Assembly (NCBI GenBank): GCA_002340515.1
Contig: DDMF01000133.1
Span: 12,650-20,798 of the forward strand
Reading direction: 5' to 3'
Length of the DNA stretch: 8,149 nt
Source: Rhodobacteraceae bacterium UBA2553
GTDB lineage: Bacteria > Pseudomonadota > Alphaproteobacteria > Rhodobacterales > Rhodobacteraceae
A program made the position numbers and the translations under genes. Below the pieces are notes generated by a model. The model was given only the letters and a program-made list of their open reading frames with translations. It ran no database searches and was not told the origin of the DNA. Shown here in pieces: positions 1 through 5,583 of this stretch (within the stretch, counting starts at the first letter, position 1; each line of letters starts with the position of its first letter).

Positions 1-918
1 TTTGTCGCCATCCAGCCAACCATTGGCGGCGGCGGCCTCTTGCATCGCATATTCGCCGGACACCTGATAGGCAAAGGTCGGCACACCAAATTCAGTTTTC
101 ACCCGGCGGCAAATGTCCAGATAGGGCAGGCCGGGCTTGACCATGATCATATCCGCGCCTTCCATCAGATCACGTTCCACAAGGCGCATCGCCTCATCCG
201 TGTTGGCAGGATCCATCTGATAGGTTTTTTTGTCGCCCTTCAACGCGCCGGACGCGCCCACCGCATCACGAAACGGGCCGTAATAAGCCGAAGCATATTT
301 CGCGGTATAGGACATGATGGTCAGATTGCGATGACCGGCCCCCTCAATGGCGGTGCGAATGGCGCCAATGCGGCCATCCATCATATCGGATGGTCCAAGG
401 ATATCGGCACCCGCCTCTGCCTGCGCCAAGGCCATACGCACAAGGGCGATGTTGGTTTCATCATTGAGGATCTCGCCATCCTGCACGATCCCGTCGTGGC
501 CGTTGGCATTATAGGGATCAAGCGCAATATCGGTCATGATCGCAATATCCGGCACCGCCTGTTTTATCGCCCGAATGGCGCGGTTGGACAGGTTCTCGGG
601 GTTCCACGCCTCTTCGCAGGCCTCAGATTTCAGCGCGGGATCGGTATAGGGAAACAGGCAGATCGCCGGGATGCCAAGATCAGCGGCCTCATGCGCGGCC
701 TCAACCAACCGGTCGATGGATTTGCGGGTGACGCCGGGCATCGAGGGGATCTCTTCTTCAACCCCTTCGCCTTCCACCACAAAAACCGGCCAGATCAGAT
801 CACTCACCCCCAACGCGTTTTCACGTACAAGATCCCGCAGCGCTGCTGACGACCGGGTGCGGCGCAGGCGCGTGGTGGGAAAGGGGGCGACGGTGCGCGA
901 GGGAATGGGGCGGCTCAT
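1..918 (-). CDS. hemB: Porphobilinogen synthase (delta-aminolevulinic acid dehydratase), 5' part, truncated by left window edge
   Basis: Condenses two 5-aminolevulinate molecules to porphobilinogen, an early cytoplasmic step of heme and chlorophyll synthesis. Reading the minus strand from the ATG at 918-916 gives 306 uninterrupted codons; the family is about 330 residues, so only the C-terminal tail is missing. Visible signatures are the two active-site lysine regions, SYTAKYAS (Lys207) and MVKPGLPYLD (Lys261, the expected Schiff-base lysine). The metal-site loop at residues 130-143 reads DIALDPYNANGHDG, with Ala and Asp where zinc-type enzymes have cysteines. This is the cysteine-free, magnesium-type or metal-independent form known from Rhodobacter and Pseudomonas. 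The start is supported by an AGGAG ribosome-binding site six nucleotides upstream and by the N-terminus containing the usual FPTTRLRR segment. The gene is divergent from the membrane-protein gene across a 216 bp region. Confidence 0.97.
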   Translation of the reverse strand, partial: MSRPIPSRTVAPFPTTRLRRTRSSAALRDLVRENALGVSDLIWPVFVVEGEGVEEEIPSMPGVTRKSIDRLVEAAHEAADLGIPAICLFPYTDPALKSEACEEAWNPENLSNRAIRAIKQAVPDIAIMTDIALDPYNANGHDGIVQDGEILNDETNIALVRMALAQAEAGADILGPSDMMDGRIGAIRTAIEGAGHRNLTIMSYTAKYASAYYGPFRDAVGASGALKGDKKTYQMDPANTDEAMRLVERDLMEGADMIMVKPGLPYLDICRRVKTEFGVPTFAYQVSGEYAMQEAAAANGWLDGDK

Positions 919-924
919 CTGGCT

Positions 925-929
925 CTCCT
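925..929 (-). promoter_or_regulatory. Shine-Dalgarno of hemB
   Basis: AGGAG on the minus strand, with a six-nucleotide spacer to the hemB ATG at 918. It fixes the hemB start. Confidence 0.8.
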
Positions 930-932
930 GAC

Positions 933-946
933 TTGATCCATATCGT
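933..946. promoter_or_regulatory. FNR/FnrL-like box, imperfect
   Basis: TTGAT-CCAT-ATCGT matches 8 of 10 specified positions of the FNR-family consensus TTGAT-N4-ATCAA. It lies 15-28 nt upstream of the hemB start codon, directly before its Shine-Dalgarno. FnrL controls some tetrapyrrole genes in Rhodobacter. The position is too close to the start codon for classical activation of hemB, so if real it would more likely repress. An 8/10 match can arise by chance. Confidence 0.2.
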
Positions 947-976
947 CCTTGCCACGGGATTTGCGGTGGGGCAAGG
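947..976. repeat. Inverted repeat in the hemB leader region
   Basis: CCTTGCC (947-953) and GGCAAGG (970-976) are perfect 7 bp inverted arms with a 16 nt loop. Two more base pairs (AC/GT) can form inside if two Gs bulge. In hemB mRNA this would be a hairpin starting about 17 nt upstream of the Shine-Dalgarno. There is no T-run, so it is not a canonical terminator. Confidence 0.4.
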
Positions 977-999
977 GCTCAGGTCAGGCCTGCGACAAG

Positions 1000-1028
1000 T
1001 TCACAGTCGGTTTTACAGCCTGTTTAAG
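1000..1028 (+). promoter_or_regulatory. Candidate sigma-70 promoter for the membrane-protein gene
   Basis: TTCACA (1000-1005, 5/6 to TTGACA) is followed after exactly 17 nt by TTTAAG (1023-1028, 4/6 to TATAAT). The predicted start near 1035 would leave a leader of about 100 nt before the GTG at 1135. The predicted start falls inside the hairpin at 1028-1053, which weakens the call or suggests that the hairpin is an operator. Confidence 0.3.
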
Positions 1029-1053
1029 GCGCGAAAACCGCTTTTCATGCGCC
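1028..1053. repeat. Strong dyad in the divergent hemB / membrane-protein intergenic region
   Basis: GGCGC-GAAAA (1028-1037), loop CCGC (1038-1041), TTTTC (1042-1046), a two-base AT bulge, then GCGCC (1049-1053): ten base pairs with a tetraloop. The core GAAAA-N4-TTTTC is a perfect dyad, which would suit a dimeric DNA-binding protein as well as an RNA hairpin. It lies between two divergent genes and overlaps a candidate plus-strand promoter. On neither strand is it followed by a clear T-run. Confidence 0.5.
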
Positions 1054-1071
1054 AGCCGCCCGCGTATGGTC

Positions 1072-1086
1072 GCCAAATTAATTGGC
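1072..1086. repeat. AT-rich near-palindrome in the divergent intergenic region
   Basis: GCCAA-ATTAA-TTGGC: 5 bp arms around a five-base centre, containing the perfect 8 bp palindrome AATTAATT (1076-1083). It lies 49 nt upstream of the GTG of the membrane-protein gene and about 155 nt upstream of hemB. A perfect 10 bp palindrome, CATCATGATG, follows at 1094-1103. It could be an operator or the AT-rich part of a promoter. No regulator can be named. Confidence 0.25.
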
Positions 1087-1134
1087 CGGGCCTCATCATG
1101 ATGGGACAACCGGTCGCAAGATAGGGCAGACAGA

Positions 1135-1659
1135 GTGGACTGGTTTTCAACACTTTTTGAAATCATCGACATGCGATCCTTTTCCAATCTGTGGTATTGG
1201 ATTGCGCTTGCAGTGCTGTGGTCAACCACCAGCCATTGGGTGATTGGCGTGCCTTATGATCTGGTGCAACGTGCTGCCCGACACGAAGGCCAAGCGCAGG
1301 TCGATCTGGAGGTTTTGACCCGCATCTATTGCTCGCGTTTGCTTTATATCGCCGCGACCTCTGGCCTGTGGCTGCTGGGCTTTGCCTGTGCCGCCCTTAC
1401 CAGCTTGTTTTTACTGGGCTTTGTCTACGGGGTCGAGTTTTCTCAGGCCCTGTTGCTGATCGCCTTCCCAATGACACTGGTTGGGGTGATGTCGCTTAAT
1501 ACTGCGCGGATCATTCAAGATCGGTCGCTGGAAGGTGCTGATTTGCGCGCCCGCCTGAACCGTCACCGTATTCAAACGCAAGTCCTTGGAATGATATCTA
1601 TTTTTGTCACCTCCATGTGGGGGATGTATCAAAATCTGTCACTTCATGCCTGGAGCTGA
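1135..1659 (+). CDS. Small integral membrane protein, Rhodobacterales-type family of unknown function
   Basis: A 174-residue protein with about four hydrophobic segments (roughly residues 18-36, 76-100, 103-122 and 149-166) and a conserved-looking amino end, FEIIDMRSFSNLWYWIALAV. The linker between segments 1 and 2 (about 40-70) is polar and charged, and the basic stretch 139-146 probably faces the cytoplasm. The GTG at 1135 is the first possible start: the frame is open only from 1102 and holds no earlier ATG, GTG or TTG. AGGG (1123-1126) eight nucleotides upstream is a weak ribosome-binding site. From memory, homologues in Rhodobacteraceae carry the name 'component of SufBCD complex'. Nothing in the sequence shows a Suf role: there are no Fe-S motifs, no ATPase, and no suf genes nearby. 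It sits 68 nt upstream of mfd on the same strand. I do not know its function. Confidence 0.85.
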   Translation: MDWFSTLFEIIDMRSFSNLWYWIALAVLWSTTSHWVIGVPYDLVQRAARHEGQAQVDLEVLTRIYCSRLLYIAATSGLWLLGFACAALTSLFLLGFVYGVEFSQALLLIAFPMTLVGVMSLNTARIIQDRSLEGADLRARLNRHRIQTQVLGMISIFVTSMWGMYQNLSLHAWS

Positions 1660-1693
1660 TCTGGCCTGAGCCTCCTTGAACGCGGCGCAGGGC

Positions 1694-1721
1694 TTGACAC
1701 CACGCCCCGCTCCGTTACCTC
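1694..1721 (+). promoter_or_regulatory. Candidate mfd promoter (perfect -35, weak -10)
   Basis: A perfect TTGACA (1694-1699), as CTTGAC at 1693-1698, fits the alphaproteobacterial preference for a strong -35. The -10 region, 17 nt after CTTGAC, is TACCTC (1716-1721), a poor match to TATAAT. Transcription would then start at about 1728, which is the A of the mfd ATG. That predicts a leaderless message. Confidence 0.4.
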
Positions 1722-1727
1722 AACCCT

Positions 1728-4700
1728 ATGACACATCTGCTATTATCCGGCGCCCCCGAGGGCTATGACGCGCAGCTTTTGCTGAAAGAACTCGACCGTG
1801 GCGATGCACCCGTTATGCATGTGGCGCGGGATGATAAACGCATGGCCGCGATGCAAGAAGCGCTGTCGTTTTTTGCGCCGGGCGTGACCGTGGTGCAATT
1901 CCCCGGCTGGGATTGTTTGCCGTTTGACCGCATGTCGCCAAACGCGGATGTTTCCGCCACGCGCATGGCCACCTTGGCGGGGTTGGCGACAGGGGCCTTG
2001 TCCGGAAAATTCCTGCTGCTGACCACGCTGAATGCAGCCACCCAAAAACTTCCCGCGCGGGCTGTGCTTGAGGGGGCGAGCTTCTCAGCCCGCGTGGATT
2101 ATCAACTCGATGTGGACAAATTGCGCAGCTTTTTGGTGCGCATGGGCTTTAGCCAAACGCCAACAGTAATGGAACCGGGCGATTTTGCTGTGCGCGGCGG
2201 GATTATCGACATTTACCCACCTGGCGAGACCGGCCCGGTGCGGTTGGATCTGTTTGGCGACGTGCTGGACGGGATCCGTCGTTTTGACCCAGTCACGCAA
2301 CGTACCACCGATAAGCTTAAAGGTATCGACCTTGCTCCGGTGTCCGAGGTCTTGTTTGACGAGGCATCCATCACGCGGTTTCGTCAAAATTACCGGGTGG
2401 AATTTGGCGCGGCTGGGTCCGATGATCCGCTTTATGAGGCCGTGTCCGCCGGGCGCAAACATCAGGGGGTGGAACATTGGCTGCCGTTTTTCCACGAGCG
2501 TCTGGAAACGCTGTTTGATTACCTGCCGGATGCGTCGATCCTCCTTGATGATCACCTGACCGCCGCCCGCCTGTCGCGTTGGGACAGTATCGAAGACCAA
2601 TATGAGACCCGCAAAATCGCCATGGGCGCAAAAAACCGCATGGACACGGTCTATAAACCCTGTCCGGCAGGGCTTTTATATCTGGACGATACGACCTGGG
2701 AAGCCGCCCTTAAACCGCGCCGTGTGGTGCAGCTTTCGGCCCTGCCGCAAGCCACGGGTGCGGGTGTTTTGGATGGCGGCGGCCGCATTGGGCGCAATTT
2801 TGCACCCGAGCGACAGCAGGAAAATATAAATCTATTCGAGGGCTTAGCGAAGCATATTAAGGCAAAATCGGACAGGCCCGTGATTGTCGCCAGCTACTCT
2901 GAAGGGGCGCGTGAACGTCTGACAGGACTGTTGGCCGACGAAGGGCTGGTCGGCACAAACGCCATCGACAGCTTCCGCGATGTGCCTGACAGCGGTGGTG
3001 GCACTTATCTGGCGGTGTGGCCGCTGGAACATGGGTTCGAGACGCCTCAGATCACGGTGATTTCCGAACAGGACGTGCTTGGCGATCGGCTGATCCGTGG
3101 TCAAAAGCGCAAGCGCCGCGCTGAGAATTTCCTGACCGAAGCCAACAGCCTGTCGGCGGGCGATCTTGTGGTGCATGTGGATCACGGCGTTGGCCGCTTT
3201 ATGGGGCTGGAAACCGTCACCGCAATGGGCGCGCCGCATGAATGCCTTTTGCTCGAATATATGGGCGGGGACCGTCTGTTTATTCCGGTGGAAAACATCG
3301 AACTCCTGTCGAAGTTTGGCCAAGACACCGGGCTTTTGGACAAGCTTGGCGGTGGGGCGTGGCAGGCGAAAAAGGCCAAGCTTAAGGAACGTATCCGCGA
3401 GATTGCCGATAAATTGATCCGGCTGGCGGCGGAACGTGAGTTGCGCAAAGCGCCGATCCTGCAAGCACCACATCACGCGTGGGAAGAGTTTTCCGCCCGT
3501 TTCCCATACCAGGAAACCGAAGACCAAATGGCGGCGATCGAGGACGTGATCGACGACATGGCCACCGGGCGCCCGATGGACCGGTTGATCTGTGGCGACG
3601 TGGGCTTTGGCAAAACCGAGGTCGCCATGCGCGCGGCGTTTGTGGCCGCAATGTGCGGTCAACAGGTGGCGGTGATTGCCCCCACAACCTTGCTTGCCCG
3701 TCAGCATTTCAAAAGCTTCTCTGAACGCTTCCGTGGCTTTCCGATCAATGTCGGGCAGCTCAGCCGGTTTGTGGGCCAAAAAGAGGTCAAACTGACCCGC
3801 GATGGCCTGTCACGCGGCACAATGGACATTGTGGTCGGCACCCATGCGCTTTTGGCAAAAGATGTGCGTTTTAAAGACCTTGGACTGCTTGTTGTTGATG
3901 AGGAACAACGCTTTGGCGTCAGTCACAAAGAACGCCTTAAGGAAATGCGCTCCGATGTGCATGTGCTGACGCTCTCTGCCACACCGATCCCGCGCACCTT
4001 GCAAATGTCGCTGTCTGGGGTGCGGGACCTGTCGATTATTGGCACGCCGCCAGTCGACCGCCTGTCGATCCGCACCTATGTCTCGGAATTTGACAGCGTG
4101 ACCCTGCGCGAGGCGCTTTTGCGCGAACATTACCGTGGCGGTCAGTCGTTTTTCGTGGCCCCGCGCGTCAAAGACTTGCCGGAAATACAGACGTTTTTGG
4201 AAAATCATGTGCCAGAGGTCAGCTTTGTCATCGCCCATGGGCAAATGGCAGCAGGCGAGCTGGATACCCGTATGAATGCGTTTTACGACGGCAAATATGA
4301 CGTGCTTTTGGCGACAAGTATCGTTGAAAGCGGCATTGATATTCCCACAGCCAACACGATGATTGTGCACCGCGCGGATATGTTTGGTCTGGCGCAGCTG
4401 TATCAGATCCGGGGCCGTGTGGGCCGATCCAAAACCCGTGCTTATGCCTATCTCACCACCAAACCGCGCGTGCCGCTGACGGCCACAGCCGAAAAGCGGT
4501 TGCGTGTGCTTGGGTCATTGGATGCGCTGGGGGCAGGGTTCACGCTCGCCAGTCAGGATCTGGACATTCGCGGCGCGGGCAATTTGGTCGGCGAAGAGCA
4601 ATCAGGCCAGATGCGCGAAGTGGGGTATGAACTTTACCAACAGATGCTGGAAGAGGCGATTGCCAAGATCAAATCAGGGCAGCTCGAAGGATTGTCGGAG

Positions 4701-5186
4701 GCCGATACCGGTTGGGCACCACAAATCAATTTGGGTGTTCCAGTCTTGATCCCAGACACTTACGTGCCTGATCTTGATGTGCGTCTGGGCCTTTACCGCC
4801 GCTTATCAGGCCTATCGACCAAGGTCGAACTGGAAGGCTTTGCCGCTGAGCTGATTGACCGGTTCGGTACTTTGCCAAAAGAGGTTAACACGCTTCTGTT
4901 GATCGTGCGCATCAAAGGCATGTGCAAACGGGCTGGTATTGCGAAGCTGGATGGGGGACCAAAGGGCGCGACGATCCAGTTCCACAATGACAAATTCGCC
5001 TCTCCGCATGGGTTGATCGAGTTTATTCAGGCCCAAGACGGCTTGGCCAAAGTGCGTGACAATAAAATTGTGGTGCGACGTGACTGGCGCAAAACTTCTG
5101 ACAAGATCAAGGGGGCCTTTGCGATTGCACAGGATCTCGCGATCAAGGTGAACGAGGCGAAGAAGGCAGCAAAGCAAGCCGATTAA
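1728..5186 (+). CDS. mfd: Transcription-repair coupling factor Mfd
   Basis: An ATP-driven DNA translocase that pushes stalled RNA polymerase off DNA lesions and recruits UvrA for nucleotide excision repair. At 1152 residues it is full length. Domains in order: the UvrB-homology module (about 1-330, with GGIIDIYPPGE near 157); a linker domain; the RNA-polymerase-interacting CarD-like domain (about 476-545, DLVVHVDHGVGRF at 479); and the two RecA-like translocase lobes. These lobes carry Walker A GDVGFGKTE (Lys629), motif Ia APTTLLARQHF, motif II DEEQ (724-727), motif III SATPIPRTL, and motif VI QIRGRVGRS. Then come the TRG motif around DLDIRGAGNLVG (945-954) and the C-terminal autoinhibitory domain (about 1000-1152). 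No key residue is missing. The ATG at 1728 is the first possible start, because an in-frame TGA at 1695 closes the frame upstream. No Shine-Dalgarno precedes it. Confidence 0.98.
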   Translation: MTHLLLSGAPEGYDAQLLLKELDRGDAPVMHVARDDKRMAAMQEALSFFAPGVTVVQFPGWDCLPFDRMSPNADVSATRMATLAGLATGALSGKFLLLTTLNAATQKLPARAVLEGASFSARVDYQLDVDKLRSFLVRMGFSQTPTVMEPGDFAVRGGIIDIYPPGETGPVRLDLFGDVLDGIRRFDPVTQRTTDKLKGIDLAPVSEVLFDEASITRFRQNYRVEFGAAGSDDPLYEAVSAGRKHQGVEHWLPFFHERLETLFDYLPDASILLDDHLTAARLSRWDSIEDQYETRKIAMGAKNRMDTVYKPCPAGLLYLDDTTWEAALKPRRVVQLSALPQATGAGVLDGGGRIGRNFAPERQQENINLFEGLAKHIKAKSDRPVIVASYSEGARERLTGLLADEGLVGTNAIDSFRDVPDSGGGTYLAVWPLEHGFETPQITVISEQDVLGDRLIRGQKRKRRAENFLTEANSLSAGDLVVHVDHGVGRFMGLETVTAMGAPHECLLLEYMGGDRLFIPVENIELLSKFGQDTGLLDKLGGGAWQAKKAKLKERIREIADKLIRLAAERELRKAPILQAPHHAWEEFSARFPYQETEDQMAAIEDVIDDMATGRPMDRLICGDVGFGKTEVAMRAAFVAAMCGQQVAVIAPTTLLARQHFKSFSERFRGFPINVGQLSRFVGQKEVKLTRDGLSRGTMDIVVGTHALLAKDVRFKDLGLLVVDEEQRFGVSHKERLKEMRSDVHVLTLSATPIPRTLQMSLSGVRDLSIIGTPPVDRLSIRTYVSEFDSVTLREALLREHYRGGQSFFVAPRVKDLPEIQTFLENHVPEVSFVIAHGQMAAGELDTRMNAFYDGKYDVLLATSIVESGIDIPTANTMIVHRADMFGLAQLYQIRGRVGRSKTRAYAYLTTKPRVPLTATAEKRLRVLGSLDALGAGFTLASQDLDIRGAGNLVGEEQSGQMREVGYELYQQMLEEAIAKIKSGQLEGLSEADTGWAPQINLGVPVLIPDTYVPDLDVRLGLYRRLSGLSTKVELEGFAAELIDRFGTLPKEVNTLLLIVRIKGMCKRAGIAKLDGGPKGATIQFHNDKFASPHGLIEFIQAQDGLAKVRDNKIVVRRDWRKTSDKIKGAFAIAQDLAIKVNEAKKAAKQAD

Positions 5187-5250
5187 CCTATCCTTTTGCC
5201 CCCTTTATCTCATCTTTGCCGCGCGGTAACCCGATAGGGGAAATGGGGGC
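5187..5250 (+). repeat. Two mutually crossing inverted repeats between mfd and the excalibur-like gene
   Basis: Directly after the mfd stop, CCTATC (5187-5192) is complementary to GATAGG (5233-5238). GCCCCCTTT (5198-5206) is complementary to AAA-T-GGGGGC (5241-5250), giving nine pairs with one bulged T. The pairs cross, so they would either exclude each other or form a pseudoknot. The second stem buries the G-run directly before the next start codon, and the first covers part of the upstream AGGGG. They could modulate translation of the downstream gene. No terminator T-run follows. Confidence 0.35.
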
Positions 5251-5253
5251 AGG

Positions 5254-5562
5254 ATGCGAAATCTACTTTTGGCAAGTGCAATGGCACTGTTGGTTGTCGT
5301 GGCTTGGGGTCGGGATGCGGATGCGGATCCGTCAGGTATTTCAGCGCCAGGCCTCTCACCGATGGATCAGCTTTTGCAGGTCGCGCAAAACACTGGGGTT
5401 CTGCAATTGGCACAGGCCTATGATTGCAGCAATGAGAGCTGCAAAAGGCTGCGCAGCTGCGCCGAGGCTTGTTATAAATTGCTGGTGTGTGGCCAATCCA
5501 TTCGGGACCGCGACAAAGACGGCATCCCTTGCGAAAACCTGTGCAGCCGTCCTTGCCCGTAA
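5254..5562 (+). CDS. Small secreted cysteine-rich protein with excalibur-like calcium-binding motif
   Basis: A 102-residue protein. The amino end (MRN followed by a hydrophobic run at residues 4-18) and the ADA at 22-24 fit a Sec signal peptide cleaved about after residue 24, so it probably acts in the periplasm or outside the cell. The mature part holds eight cysteines (58, 63, 69, 73, 79, 93, 97, 101), an even number that suits disulfides. Residues 85-94, DRDKDGIPCE, match the DxDxDGxxCE motif of the excalibur domain, a short EF-hand-like calcium-binding unit found in extracellular proteins and nuclease tails. No nuclease domain is present. The ATG at 5254 has a G-rich sequence (GGGGG, 5245-5249) just upstream. 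The gene follows mfd by 67 nt and converges with the MFS gene, with only 21 nt between the stops. The partner or substrate is unknown. Confidence 0.85.
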   Translation: MRNLLLASAMALLVVVAWGRDADADPSGISAPGLSPMDQLLQVAQNTGVLQLAQAYDCSNESCKRLRSCAEACYKLLVCGQSIRDRDKDGIPCENLCSRPCP

Positions 5563-5583
5563 GACCTTCGTCGTCCTTACGCG

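Noticed and set aside
40..849. 269-codon open frame on the plus strand
   Set aside because: It lies wholly antisense to hemB, whose catalytic motifs are clear. Its His/Ile/Gly/Arg-rich protein resembles nothing I know and it has no proper ribosome-binding site.
933..1229. Short open frames in the hemB / membrane-protein intergenic region (63 codons plus from a TTG, 81 codons minus)
   Set aside because: Neither has a ribosome-binding site or a protein-like composition. The minus one overlaps the start of the better supported gene at 1135.
1660..1727. Terminator between the membrane-protein gene and mfd
   Set aside because: I found no stem followed by a T-run in these 68 bases, so read-through into mfd is possible in addition to the proposed promoter.
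2844..3779. 311-codon open frame on the minus strand inside mfd, with similar ones at 3810-4370 and 2085-2600
   Set aside because: They are antisense shadows of mfd produced by GC-rich codon use. The mfd frame is intact with every helicase motif, and the shadow proteins show no domain.
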